Part shown: piece after piece, positions 1 through 9,281 of the stretch
How positions within the stretch are numbered: position 1 is the first letter of the stretch
How the letters are laid out: every line of letters starts with the position of its first letter
NCBI GenBank assembly: GCA_021713415.1
Contig: JAKJJQ010000020.1
Span: 1 to 50,999 of the forward strand
DNA length: 50,999 nucleotides
Source: M0027 sp021713415
GTDB taxonomy: Bacteria > Pseudomonadota > Gammaproteobacteria > Francisellales > Francisellaceae
Reading direction: 5' to 3'
Program-made: the position numbers and the translations under genes
Notes under the pieces: model-generated
The model's database searches: none
Told to the model about the DNA's origin: nothing
Seen by the model: the letters and a program-made list of their open reading frames with translations, nothing else

Positions 1-128
1 TGGGACAGTTGGTGAAGGAGGTAACTGGAAAGTGGTGGAGCGGTATGTTAAGAATCAAGGGTTAAAACTGGATGAAGCGCAATTGCGACTCTTTTAATAC
101 CCCGCTGCTTGCCGCGGGGATATTTATT
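1..128 (+). mobile_element. Right end of an IS200/IS605-family-like insertion sequence
   Basis: The window opens inside a transposable element. It holds the last 31 codons of a transposase-like frame (2-97) and, 2 bases after its stop, a GC-rich hairpin with a perfect 6-bp stem (CCCCGC at 100-105, GCGGGG at 114-119, 8-base loop). A subterminal hairpin just after the transposase stop is typical of the right end of IS200/IS605-type elements, which have no inverted repeats and make no target duplication. The exact cleavage point cannot be read; I place it within about 10 bases after the stem. The left part lies outside the window. The GC-rich stem stands out against the AT-rich surroundings. The family call is inference from the short C-terminus and the hairpin. 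Confidence 0.6.
2..97 (+). CDS. tnpA: IS200/IS605-like transposase TnpA, C-terminal fragment
   Basis: An open frame enters from the left edge and stops at TAA 95-97. Its 31 residues contain the stretch GTVGEGGNWKVVERYVKNQG. This resembles the C-terminal strand and helix of Y1 (HUH) transposases, where a G-x-VG turn is followed by a helix ending in Y-[IV]-x-x-Q. The catalytic HUH motif and tyrosine would lie upstream, outside the window. The opposite strand of this fragment is read as the tail of the truncated gene at 48-830. It cannot be told from this piece whether the transposase is intact. Confidence 0.55.
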   Translation, partial: GTVGEGGNWKVVERYVKNQGLKLDEAQLRLF

Positions 129-830
129 ATAATATTGTGGATAACCATAATCTAAATCATTTGGACCATAACGAGATACATCACCATAGCTTGGACCGAC
201 ATATCCATAGCTAACAGCGGGTTCTGCTAATGTAATACCTGTAGGACATAATGAGGCAGCATTACCATTAAGGCATGATTTTTCTGCTCGAAGGTCATTA
301 ATATCTTGTGGTTCTAAATAACTTTGTTCAATTGAAAATTCAGTAAAGCCTTTACCTGAAGGAAAGACAGCATTGATTTTATTCATAAGTATGATGCTAT
401 TACTCATAACACATTGCCAACTGATGCAATTTTGTGTATTGGGATTTCCATTATCAGGGTTCCACCAGATATGATATTTAGCACTACTTTTAGAATTATC
501 AGGGTGAAAGCCAATACTGATTGTGTGATTTCCATAAACAGAGTATAACGCTTTGATAAGGTTTTGATACTTTTTAACGAGCTGGTTATAGGCTTCTATC
601 GTTGTTATTCCAGCAAGTGTAACACGTAGATTAATACGTTCAACATTAGGTGCAAGTTGATAGATATCATTAGCATATTGTTGAATATTATCCGGTGGTT
701 GTGTTTCAGCAATCAATGCTTTGATCCAATTATTATTACAAGTTGTTGTATTTTCATGAGCAGATATAAAATTAGGTAAGCCTATAACTAATAAAAACAT
801 GGTAATGAAGTAATTAAATTGAAAATTCAT
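48..830 (-). pseudogene. Secreted GH18-like protein, 3' end replaced by an IS
   Basis: The 260-residue frame starts with a Sec-type signal peptide (hydrophobic residues about 8-24, ending FISA-HE). The mature part has features of a TIM-barrel glycoside hydrolase of the GH18/chitinase type: a strand containing ISIGFHP, a possible acidic pair in FSIEQSYLEP, and a late YGYPQYYN motif like the MxxQYYN seen in GH18 enzymes. The last roughly 24 residues, from PRGKQRG on, are read from the IS right end and the antisense of the transposase. The native C-terminus has therefore been lost, and the product is probably truncated or inactive. It lies downstream of the 934-3126 gene on the same strand, 103 bases away. 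The GH18 assignment is an inference from motifs; the truncation is read directly. Confidence 0.55.
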
Positions 831-933
831 ATTTGTTACTTTACCTTAAAGCAGTTGTTAATTTGGTTTTATAATCATAGTTGATCTATGATAATGTAGC
901 GAATTTTTACTAATGTAGATCGTAATAATTAAC

Positions 934-3126
934 TTATGCATTGATTAATTGAAGTGGTTTTGCATGGGTAGTTTTACTAGGATTAAATAAATTTTTAGGC
1001 ATCATAGGGTAATGATGATTATTTAGCGTATTTTGTTTAACAAAACGACTAAACTCATTAACACTTACTTCAAATGATTGACGATCTGCTCGTCTAATAT
1101 AGAAATCCATCATTTTAGGCTGTAGTTTGATAATTTGTTGATGTATTTGCTCATAACGTTTTAATTTTTGTTCAATAGAGAGAGATTGGTTTTCTGTTAG
1201 TTGATTTGCACAGTACTTAATGTAATTGGTTGCAGCTTGATTCATATAAAAATTACAGTGTTTCGATTCAACTGATGTAAGAGGCTTGAGATTGAAAAGT
1301 TTATTGATATTTTCAACAAATGATTGCAGTTTCTCGATATTAATAGCTTGAGTATCTACGCATTTTAATAACATATGATTAAAGCATTCTTTTTTAATAT
1401 CTGGATTGTTAATTTTATCAATTAAAAACACTAATGAATCAATGGTATTTTGATCAAAAAAATCATTTAGGTTATATAATAAATCAATTTGCTCTTGTAA
1501 ATTGAAAATAGATAAGCTTTGCGCTAATTCATATTGGCATGTTTTAGGATAAAGTGTTAATAATGCCTTGATTGTTTTTATAGGTAATTCGTTTTCTGGC
1601 AAAGTATTTTGATATTCATTATATAATTGTTTGATTGCAGAATTAATGGTGTGATGTTTTTGTATAATATAAGATTTAGCTGCTCGATAGCGTTGATATA
1701 GACTACCTTTAGGGTTTATACGCTTATAGTTATGAATAATATAATGATTAATGTCACCAAAAATACTTAAATAATTTTGTTCATGATTAGCATATTTATC
1801 ATTTAATTGAGTAATTAGCTCTCGATGATGGCGTTTTTTAAAAAAGCCAGGGTTATTGTATTGATTAAAAAATGATAATAAATCTGCGATATCAATAGGC
1901 TGCTGGTTTGCTAATTGATGCTTTGGTTTAATTAAACAATAAGTTTTATAAACTAAAAAGGGTGTGGCTAATACAGCACCTGCAATGATACAGCCTAAAG
2001 ATACAGCAGCATCAGCTAATGGGTGTTGGCTAATTAGAATATCAATACCAGCTGCAGCAGCAAGTGAGTTTTTAATGGTGTTAACATAATCTCTAAGCGT
2101 TGAAAATGGTTTTGAAATAGCTTTATATACTTTATAGATTGGGTTATTTTCAAATTTATCTTTTTTAGCATTGAGTTGGATTTCTTTATTGGTTAAGGCA
2201 ATTTTTAGTTGTGCTTTAATTTCATCATCTGTTTGACCGTCAATATGCCCAATATATTTTTTATAATTAGGATCATGCTTAAATTGATCATGATATGTAA
2301 GCAACTTATCTTCTTTATCTAGTGTTTTTAGAAATTTAAGATATTCAAACTCTTCTTTTAATTGTGTTTCTTTTTCTTTGAAATATTTATTAATAATAGA
2401 ACCTAAAGTATAGATACCATAAAATACAGCCATACCGATAGCGACAGGTGGTACAGAAGCAGATACACCAAATAAACCTAAGAGCATAAATATATTACCA
2501 GCAACGTATAACCCATCTGTTAAGCCATCAATGACATTAGTAAAAATAAGCTTGCGGTTATTTTTTGTGTTTGGTGGTTTTATCGTATCAATGGAATGTG
2601 TAGTAGAATTGATAAGGTATTGCTCGATTGCTTTTAAGTTAGCATTTCTTTTTTCTTCAAGTTTTAATTTATACAGATTATTTGCAACTAATAAAATACC
2701 AACTGTAAATCCAATAGCACCAGCAGGTGAAAGTAGTGAAGATGTAATACTTTGATGGCTAAATGTAGCAACTAAATTTGAAATATTAATCACTGCATGG
2801 CGGCCATTTTTAGCGCCACTTAAACCAGTTCTAAATTGTTTATAATACTGATCAGTTTTTTTATTTGTATGAAATTGAGAGTATGCTTTAAAACTACCAA
2901 ATATGCCAAGCATTACAAATAAGCTTAAGGATGAGTAATAGGTTGCATCATGCTCAAAATTTAATTCTTTGCCAGAGATATCTTCAAAATAGCCTAAAAT
3001 ACTTTCTGCTAAATAAATTGAGTCAGCTTGTTGGTCAAATGCATTTAAAATACGTTGATAGTAATGACGTTCATTGTCAAACTTATTTTGATAATAAATA
3101 TTGTCTAATTCAGTATAACTCATCAT
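934..3126 (-). CDS. Large multi-pass membrane protein of unknown function
   Basis: I do not recognise this 730-residue protein. It has hydrophobic segments at roughly 62-80, 120-150, 195-242 and 353-398, the latter two groups long enough for hairpin pairs, separated by charged helical stretches (about 150-190, 245-335). The remainder, about 400-730, is soluble, rich in Asn, Gln, Lys and Tyr, and looks alpha-helical. There is no signal peptide. Large proteins with glycine/alanine-rich membrane hairpins plus helical domains are common among Dot/Icm substrates that act on host membranes, so an effector role is possible but unproven. The start has AGG five bases upstream; either of the first two Met codons could be used. 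It lies 70 bases downstream of the aspartic-protease gene and may share its transcript. Confidence 0.5.
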   Translation of the reverse strand: MMSYTELDNIYYQNKFDNERHYYQRILNAFDQQADSIYLAESILGYFEDISGKELNFEHDATYYSSLSLFVMLGIFGSFKAYSQFHTNKKTDQYYKQFRTGLSGAKNGRHAVINISNLVATFSHQSITSSLLSPAGAIGFTVGILLVANNLYKLKLEEKRNANLKAIEQYLINSTTHSIDTIKPPNTKNNRKLIFTNVIDGLTDGLYVAGNIFMLLGLFGVSASVPPVAIGMAVFYGIYTLGSIINKYFKEKETQLKEEFEYLKFLKTLDKEDKLLTYHDQFKHDPNYKKYIGHIDGQTDDEIKAQLKIALTNKEIQLNAKKDKFENNPIYKVYKAISKPFSTLRDYVNTIKNSLAAAAGIDILISQHPLADAAVSLGCIIAGAVLATPFLVYKTYCLIKPKHQLANQQPIDIADLLSFFNQYNNPGFFKKRHHRELITQLNDKYANHEQNYLSIFGDINHYIIHNYKRINPKGSLYQRYRAAKSYIIQKHHTINSAIKQLYNEYQNTLPENELPIKTIKALLTLYPKTCQYELAQSLSIFNLQEQIDLLYNLNDFFDQNTIDSLVFLIDKINNPDIKKECFNHMLLKCVDTQAINIEKLQSFVENINKLFNLKPLTSVESKHCNFYMNQAATNYIKYCANQLTENQSLSIEQKLKRYEQIHQQIIKLQPKMMDFYIRRADRQSFEVSVNEFSRFVKQNTLNNHHYPMMPKNLFNPSKTTHAKPLQLINA

Positions 3127-3196
3127 AAGTACCTAAAACTGAATATTTTGACGTTATTATGGCAAAGAACTGTTACATATTTATTAAATGTTTGAT

Positions 3197-3685
3197 TTAT
3201 TTGTTTTGAATTAATATAAGCTGATTATTTTTTTGTTGCATTTCAAGACGTCTTAATGCACTCATACCGAGTAAAATATAATCATCATCAGATGATGGGT
3301 TAATACTAGCTACAACATGATTAAGCGTAATGCTACCAATTGTTAATTGATCAATATAAGTTCGATAGATAGTAATTTTACCATTAGCAGTCATTGCTTG
3401 ATAGCGCGCACCTCTTTTAAGGCCTATTGTTTTAGCAATAGATTCTGGGATAGAGACGCTGGTTGCGCCGGTATCAACGATAAATTTAACTTTATGATTA
3501 TTAATATAACCATAGGTGGCATAATGATGGTTGATAGCATTGAGAATTACGGTATTGCGATGAAGTGTTTCATTGGATTCTGGTGTTAGCCGTTTCTCTT
3601 GATTTGTTTGCATAATGATATGAATAATAAATGCTAGGCAAATAAAAGCTGCAATCCAGAATATATAAATCGTTTTTTTTTGCAT
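3197..3685 (-). CDS. Membrane-anchored retropepsin-like aspartic protease (clan AA)
   Basis: This 162-residue protein has one N-terminal membrane segment (about 7-25), then a single retropepsin-like domain. The catalytic signature is FIVDTGATSVSIP with Asp71 in the D-T-G-A motif. Later come the strand KITIYRTYIDQLTIGSITL and the closing ILLGMSALRRLEM, which fits the I-L-G-M turn of bacterial clan AA proteases (TIGR02281-like). Such single-domain proteases work as homodimers and here would face the periplasm. It starts 7 bases after the stop of dacA, so the two are probably co-transcribed. A run of nine A residues follows its ATG closely. The family is clear; the substrate is unknown. Confidence 0.8.
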   Translation of the reverse strand: MQKKTIYIFWIAAFICLAFIIHIIMQTNQEKRLTPESNETLHRNTVILNAINHHYATYGYINNHKVKFIVDTGATSVSIPESIAKTIGLKRGARYQAMTANGKITIYRTYIDQLTIGSITLNHVVASINPSSDDDYILLGMSALRRLEMQQKNNQLILIQNK

Positions 3686-3692
3686 TTAAATT

Positions 3693-4949
3693 TTAAAACC
3701 AACCACGAATGGTATGTCCTATATTTGTAAAAAATCCAGCCTTTTCAACAGATTGTAAAGCATATACAGGTGTGGTGACAAGTGTCTTTCCTTTTAAGGT
3801 AACAGTTAAAGTGCCGACTACTTGATCTTTTTTAATGGGTGCTTTTAAATTTTCATTCGCTGTAACATTTAAATGAATAAGTTTATCTTGGCCTTTAGCG
3901 AGTGTTAAAACTACATCATTTTTAACGGCTACTGGTAATTGATATTGGTAAGTTTCAGCATTATCAATACGCAGTTTAGCAATGCTCTTTCCATGATCTG
4001 CAACATCGTAATTTTCAAAAAATCTAAACCCATAGGTTAGAAGTTTATTTGATTCTTCAGTTCTAGCTGTATCACTTGGTGCACCTAAAACAATAGCAAT
4101 TAGACGTCTACTATCTTTTATTTGAGAAGATGCAAGGCTAAAACCTGCCTGGTCAGTATAGCCTGTTTTTATTCCATCAACACCTGTTTTTTGATTCAGT
4201 AATCGGTTACGATTATTTTGTGTAATACCATTAAATGTAAAACTTTTTTGACTGTAAAGTTTATATAGCTCAGGAAAAGTATGAATATAAGCTCGTGATA
4301 AAATAGCCATATCATAGGCAGAAGTATACTGATTTTTAGCCGGTAATCCATCTGAGGTTGAAAAGTGGCTATGATTCATTCCTAACTGTTTGGCAGTATG
4401 GTTCATTAATTCAACAAATGATTGTTCACTGCCTGCAACAAATTCAGCTAAGGCAACTGTTGCATCATTTCCAGAAGAAATGACCATGCCTTTAAATAAA
4501 TCGCCGACTGTTAAATGGTCAGATGGTTTAATAAACATTTTTGATCCTGGTGTTTTCCAGGCCTTTTTACTAATTGGGACTACTTCACCCCATTTGATCA
4601 TATTATCATGTAATGCTTGGCCTATTACATAAGCAGCAAGTATTTTTGTAAGGCTTGCAGGTTTATGCTCTTTATTCATATTTTTTTCAGTTAAAATTTC
4701 ACCTGTTTGATAATCCATTAATACCCAGGCAGCTGCATTAAGTCTAATTTTAGGTGGCTCAGGAATAACGGTTGGAATTGATTGTTGTGGCATATAATGT
4801 GTTGAGGTATTTTGTGCAAGTTGCATTTGAGGTTTATTATCAACTTTAATTATACCTTGGTTAGTATTAGCAATTGTTACTGAGGCTGTAGAAGTTATAA
4901 TAATAGAGCCTAAAGTAATTAACCCATATGATTTGATTGGATGAATCAT
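3693..4949 (-). CDS. dacA: D-alanyl-D-alanine carboxypeptidase (PBP5/6 family)
   Basis: It trims the terminal D-Ala from peptidoglycan pentapeptides in the periplasm. All three penicillin-binding motifs are present in order: S99-L-T-K102 with the nucleophile Ser99, S159-G-N161, and K261-T-G263. The C-terminal part (about 320-418) matches the beta-rich PBP5 C-domain and ends in an amphipathic stretch (GFFTNIGHTIRGWF) that anchors to the outer face of the inner membrane. An N-terminal hydrophobic stretch (about 8-27) is the signal peptide. The length of 418 is close to the usual 385-410; the extra residues are a Pro/Gln-rich linker before the catalytic domain. GGA and AGGAG sequences precede the ATG. 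It is probably the first gene of a minus-strand run with the aspartic protease. Confidence 0.93.
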   Translation of the reverse strand: MIHPIKSYGLITLGSIIITSTASVTIANTNQGIIKVDNKPQMQLAQNTSTHYMPQQSIPTVIPEPPKIRLNAAAWVLMDYQTGEILTEKNMNKEHKPASLTKILAAYVIGQALHDNMIKWGEVVPISKKAWKTPGSKMFIKPSDHLTVGDLFKGMVISSGNDATVALAEFVAGSEQSFVELMNHTAKQLGMNHSHFSTSDGLPAKNQYTSAYDMAILSRAYIHTFPELYKLYSQKSFTFNGITQNNRNRLLNQKTGVDGIKTGYTDQAGFSLASSQIKDSRRLIAIVLGAPSDTARTEESNKLLTYGFRFFENYDVADHGKSIAKLRIDNAETYQYQLPVAVKNDVVLTLAKGQDKLIHLNVTANENLKAPIKKDQVVGTLTVTLKGKTLVTTPVYALQSVEKAGFFTNIGHTIRGWF

Positions 4950-5183
4950 TTTCCTTTATACTCCTTATAGATGATTTTAAATCGCTATTTGTTAATTCTA
5001 GTATAGATTTGAAATCCTTTAAAAATAAATAATTTTCTAGTACTTATGGTTATTTTTTCTGATTGGCTTTAGTGTTGATTATATGAAGCACTTAAACTTT
5101 TATTGTTTTTTTCAGTTTTTAATATGACTTATTATGCTTAAACTAAGCGAAATATAATAATAACAAATTAGTAAGAGATTTTA

Positions 5184-5957
5184 ATGAAATTAAGTATATA
5201 TCAGAAAGTTTTTATCTTAGGTTTTAGTGTTTTTCCTGGCTTTGTATTCGCTAAGTGTGAAACAGTTGCTAAAGTGGAGATGCAAAACTCTTGCCCATTT
5301 GCAATTAATGTTATTGTTGATAATAAGTCACCACAAACAATACAGCCGGGTGATACGAAGATGGTTGGGGATGTGTCAAATGGAACGATAAAATTTACAG
5401 ATGGGATAAATAACGATATTAATACAGATTATGGAGAGATTAAAGTTAGTAAAACTGATACGGGTTCTGGGTGTCAGCATCATATTAAAGAAGATAAGGC
5501 TCATGGAGATTTTAGTGATCCAGGTGGTTTTGATGATAGAAGTTCTGATAAAGGTAGTGGACAAAAGAAAACTTATACATGGCATTTTGATATATGCAGA
5601 AATGGCTATGATAATGCAGTAACAGTTCAAGCAATTGGCTTAGGTAATATTCATATTGAAAAAGATAATACTTATTATTCATCGAATGTAATTTATTTAC
5701 AACCAAATGATAATGGTGGTTATGATACTTATGATATTACATTTAGCAATACTACAACGGCTTGTCATTTGAAGTATGATTATAATGGTAAATACTTTGT
5801 TTCATCATGTGATGGAAGTAATATTAAGGGGTTTTTTACAAATAATAATACGCAGTTAGTCTATATATGCCAACAAAATAGTTCCAGTAATTTAGAATGT
5901 CCATTTTTAAAATCCAATGCTGTATCAGAAAGTTATCATTATAATTATGGCGTTTAA
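5184..5957 (+). CDS. Secreted eight-cysteine protein, dotA-flanking paralog 1
   Basis: A 257-residue protein with a signal peptide (hydrophobic 8-22, cleavage near VFA-KC). It is a diverged paralog of the products at 9402 and 10319. Shared blocks are NSCPF-x-[IL]-x-V near the mature N-terminus, an I-x-PGD turn, IGLG-x-[VI]-x-[IV]EK in the middle, and TTTACHLKYDY-x-G followed by SCD, KGFF, CQQ and CP near the end. Eight cysteines are conserved between the three paralogs, which suggests four disulfides in the periplasm, outer membrane or outside. The N-terminal block faintly recalls thaumatin-type beta-sandwiches, but I do not assign a family. It precedes dotA by 294 bases and has its own terminator, so it is probably a separate unit. 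TTGATT at 5075-5080 with TTTTAT 17 bases on is a weak promoter candidate. Confidence 0.7.
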   Translation: MKLSIYQKVFILGFSVFPGFVFAKCETVAKVEMQNSCPFAINVIVDNKSPQTIQPGDTKMVGDVSNGTIKFTDGINNDINTDYGEIKVSKTDTGSGCQHHIKEDKAHGDFSDPGGFDDRSSDKGSGQKKTYTWHFDICRNGYDNAVTVQAIGLGNIHIEKDNTYYSSNVIYLQPNDNGGYDTYDITFSNTTTACHLKYDYNGKYFVSSCDGSNIKGFFTNNNTQLVYICQQNSSSNLECPFLKSNAVSESYHYNYGV

Positions 5958-5982
5958 AGCATATTACTTTAAACATGAAAAT

Positions 5983-6014
5983 ACTGAAAAAATAGCGCAT
6001 TGTTTCAGTTTTTT
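5983..6014 (+). terminator. Rho-independent terminator after paralog 1
   Basis: The perfect 7-bp stem ACTGAAA (5983-5989) / TTTCAGT (6003-6009) with a 13-base loop is followed by T residues to 6014. A near-copy with the same stem and loop length lies after the paralog at 9402. Confidence 0.75.
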
Positions 6015-6087
6015 GAGATTTATAGTTAATTATAATTAAATAAAACTATAAAAAATATGATTAATTAACAGGCGGGAGCAACAAACC

Positions 6088-6120
6088 ATGACTAATTTAA
6101 CACGAATCAAATCGGGTTGA
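6088..6120 (+). other. Possible 10-codon leader peptide upstream of dotA
   Basis: ATG 6088 opens a 10-codon frame (MTNLTRIKSG) with GGGAG at 6074-6078, 9 bases upstream, a good ribosome-binding spacing. It overlaps the dotA -35 candidate, so it would need an earlier promoter. It could be a chance frame or a remnant of a longer gene. The good Shine-Dalgarno spacing is the only support. Confidence 0.2.
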
Positions 6121-6146
6121 CTTCATTAAAATTACTTAGGTAATAC
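6117..6146 (+). promoter_or_regulatory. Candidate sigma-70 promoter of dotA
   Basis: TTGACT (6117-6122, five of six to consensus) is followed after 18 bases by TAATAC (6141-6146). This leaves a leader of about 100 bases before the dotA ATG at 6252. It is a consensus match only. Confidence 0.4.
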
Positions 6147-6251
6147 ATCTTTTAGAACTTCTATCTAAAGGTAGCAAATTAACAAATTTTCTAGCACTTT
6201 AAATAAGTGTTTGTGGCTTATTATATTCAATAATATAGGTGAAAGTAGCGT

Positions 6252-9200
6252 ATGAGTTCGACAATTTGGGGAACAGTCCCAGCAGGTGATGCTTCACAAA
6301 AAGTACTAAACACAGTATTTGGTGGTGATGTTCAAACCTTATTAACAAGTATTAACCCAACACTATTTAGTACTACATTTAAGTATTTTAATGCAGGCCT
6401 TTTAGCTGTAGTTTTTATTATCTATGCTTTTGTTATTCTTGTTGGTACAGTTAATACAGCTAGAGATGGTCAGTTTTTAGGAAAAAACTGGAGTGGGCAT
6501 TGGATCTCATTGAGGGCTATTTTTGGCACAGTGTTTGCAGTGCCATTAAGTACAGGATATTGCGTTGCCCAATACTTGATCTTTGCAATGGTAACAGCAG
6601 GAGTGTCATTTGCTGATTATGTTTGGGAAAAAGTAGTTGGGGATGTTATAACGAATAATGTACCTCCGGTTGTTAGCTCAGAAGTATCAAATAATATTGA
6701 TACTTATTTAGCTACTTTTATGATGAGTAATTTAACAAGAAATATGTTAGGTAATGATACGTTTGTAAAGCCTGAGGGTAGTTCAGGTAACGCTCCGTGT
6801 ATTAAGGCAAATGATACATTGCCAGTTAAAGTAAAAGTTCCTCAATCAACTTATGATGCAAATGATAATGTTACAGAAACTAGTTATACAACTGAGACAT
6901 TTCAAGTTTATCCTATATCGTGTGATATTAGTTTTTCAACAGATATTAATAATAGTTTTGTTCAATCGTATGCTGAACCATTAGCTACTGCAGTTCAACT
7001 AAATTCTGATGGTTCAATTAATTCCAGCGTAAAACCATTTGATAGTTATACATCGATATTAAATCAAGGCTTATCATCTTGGTCTCAAGTAGAAGGCAGT
7101 AATGATCAGTATATTCAATATAAATTAGATACAGCTGACTGGATTGGTAAACTTAATATTAATCAAATGGTTAATCAACCAAAACCAAAAGATATTACAC
7201 CAATTGCACGTGAATATGATTTATCTAACTATCGTTATTTAATAATTAATTTAGTTGATGACCCTGATGAAATTTTAGATCCGAAATACTCAAATGCAAT
7301 TAATGATACATCAACACAAATTATTAAAAAATTAGAGGAATATTCTGGTTCTATAACAGAAGAATGTGACTATTCAGATGATACAAATATATGTTATAAG
7401 GCTAAAAATTATGGTTGGTGGGATGCAGATACACTTTATCTTGATTTAGATAATAGTTTATCGCAGAATTTGCAGAATCTATATGCCAATTTTGCTAAAC
7501 TCTCTAATGCAGCAAACTTAGTTTCTAATCAAACAACGATTCTAATTGACTATCAATTTCTTAATGTTCATTACATAAGAGTTGAAAATGGGATTGATAA
7601 TTTAATAAAGAACTCAGAGTCATTTGATCCAACAGATGATAGTAACTATCAATATGAAGCACAAGTTAACTTAGAACCATTTCAAGATCAGATAGCAGAA
7701 GATAATTCATTTACCACTTCAATGAGTGCAGTTAGAGATTTATTTAATCAGATTATCAGTGACTCAAGCTTATCTGATAGTGATAAAAGTTTATATCAAC
7801 AACAAGTAAATAATCTTTTAACTGATGGTATGCAATTTCAATATGCACAGTATCTTTATATTGATTATTCATTAGTTAGTTCAGTTTATTCTCCCTATGT
7901 GGATTCAAGTGTCAGTGATAGTGAAAAACAAACTGAAGCAAATAAATTATTTAACAAGGCTGTATTGCCAATTATTAATTTATTTACATTTTTTTCAAGC
8001 AATGATATTGATTTTGGTGGTAGTGAAGCTTCAGTTAATACATCAAATGTAACTGATCAAGCACAAGAGCTTTTAACTGAGATATTTAATTCATTAGGTA
8101 CGAATGATAACTCAGCTGCAGCTGGTGGTTTATTACAACAAATTTATGATATAGGTTGTGTTAATGGTGACTGTAGTGGAGACAGTGACTACACCAATGA
8201 TGAAGGTGGAACAGATTTTGCTGCACAAAATTTCAGTATGATTCAAAATGTGCAAGCGGTGGGTATGGCGCTGATTGAAGGAACAATTAATAGTATGATG
8301 GGTATTTTCTCTCATGCTAAAGATCAACTGCAAGAGATACAAAATTCAGCGCAGAAAAAGTTTAAAAAAGATAAAAAGAAATCAGAAGAGTATGCAGGGT
8401 GGAATGCTGCAACAGGAGGCTTATACAGTAGTACATTTGCCGCACAAAGTGGTTTAGATTATGCTCAATCTATGTTTCAAGTTACAATGAAGCTAGCAGA
8501 ATTTTCATTAAGTTTAATGTGGTTACCATTAGTATTATTTGTTTTAACAAGTATATTTAGTATTGGTATTTCTTTCTCTATTATTATACCGTTAACGCCT
8601 TATATTCTTTTTTGGGCTGGTAAAACAGCATGGTTATTATTGGTTATTGAGGCAATGGCTGCGGCACCTGTAGTTGCACTTGGTTTGGTTTATCCAGAAG
8701 GGCATGAAGTCTTTGGTAAAGCAGAACCTGGTATTCAAATTTGTATGAACTTGGTTTTAAGACCAGTATTTATGATTTTAGGTATGATTTTTGGTATTGG
8801 TTTAACTTATGTTGTTATTCAGTACTCAGCAGATGGTTTTCATGCAATTACAGATTCATTATTAGACTTAATGCCAGCATCTAATGGTACAGATGCGGCA
8901 AGTTATGCCAGAGGAGTATTCTCTTGTATGATCATTTTCTTATATGCGACATTTTTATCGATGGCATTTATGAAGTGTTTTTCATTAATTTATGTTATTC
9001 CTGATAAAGTATTACAGTGGATTGGCAATACTAGAGGTGAACGTGCAGGGGAGGCTGAAATCCAAGAGTTTAAAGGTGCAGGTATGCAATATGCACAAAG
9101 TGCAGCTCAGGCAGGAGGACAGACAATGACTCAAGGCATTGAAGCTGAAAAATCTAAAACATCATCCTATGCACAAGGTAAAAGAGAAACATCTCAAGCA

Positions 9201-9281
9201 ACTTCACAGCGTAATTTAGCAATTTCAAATGACTCTACGAATGCAGCTAAACAAGCAGGGGAGGCGGCATTAATGATGTAA
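6252..9281 (+). CDS. dotA: DotA/TraY-family inner-membrane protein of a Dot/Icm type IVB secretion system
   Basis: DotA is a polytopic protein needed for Dot/Icm secretion, and L. pneumophila DotA is about 1048 residues; this one has 1009. Its layout fits: two N-terminal membrane segments (about 47-70 and 92-125) containing the conserved RAIFGTVFAVPLSTGYC, a large polar periplasmic loop (about 130-735) with paired Cys residues, and a C-terminal cluster of membrane helices (about 746-910) containing YPEGHEVFGKAEPG around 812. The cytoplasmic tail is Gln/Ala-rich. No Sec signal peptide precedes the first membrane segment, unlike Legionella DotA, and an in-frame TAG two codons upstream excludes an extension. 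AGGTGA lies about 10 bases before the ATG. No other dot/icm gene is in the window; both neighbours are the cysteine-rich paralogs, which suggests functional linkage or a separate locus. Confidence 0.88.
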   Translation: MSSTIWGTVPAGDASQKVLNTVFGGDVQTLLTSINPTLFSTTFKYFNAGLLAVVFIIYAFVILVGTVNTARDGQFLGKNWSGHWISLRAIFGTVFAVPLSTGYCVAQYLIFAMVTAGVSFADYVWEKVVGDVITNNVPPVVSSEVSNNIDTYLATFMMSNLTRNMLGNDTFVKPEGSSGNAPCIKANDTLPVKVKVPQSTYDANDNVTETSYTTETFQVYPISCDISFSTDINNSFVQSYAEPLATAVQLNSDGSINSSVKPFDSYTSILNQGLSSWSQVEGSNDQYIQYKLDTADWIGKLNINQMVNQPKPKDITPIAREYDLSNYRYLIINLVDDPDEILDPKYSNAINDTSTQIIKKLEEYSGSITEECDYSDDTNICYKAKNYGWWDADTLYLDLDNSLSQNLQNLYANFAKLSNAANLVSNQTTILIDYQFLNVHYIRVENGIDNLIKNSESFDPTDDSNYQYEAQVNLEPFQDQIAEDNSFTTSMSAVRDLFNQIISDSSLSDSDKSLYQQQVNNLLTDGMQFQYAQYLYIDYSLVSSVYSPYVDSSVSDSEKQTEANKLFNKAVLPIINLFTFFSSNDIDFGGSEASVNTSNVTDQAQELLTEIFNSLGTNDNSAAAGGLLQQIYDIGCVNGDCSGDSDYTNDEGGTDFAAQNFSMIQNVQAVGMALIEGTINSMMGIFSHAKDQLQEIQNSAQKKFKKDKKKSEEYAGWNAATGGLYSSTFAAQSGLDYAQSMFQVTMKLAEFSLSLMWLPLVLFVLTSIFSIGISFSIIIPLTPYILFWAGKTAWLLLVIEAMAAAPVVALGLVYPEGHEVFGKAEPGIQICMNLVLRPVFMILGMIFGIGLTYVVIQYSADGFHAITDSLLDLMPASNGTDAASYARGVFSCMIIFLYATFLSMAFMKCFSLIYVIPDKVLQWIGNTRGERAGEAEIQEFKGAGMQYAQSAAQAGGQTMTQGIEAEKSKTSSYAQGKRETSQATSQRNLAISNDSTNAAKQAGEAALMM

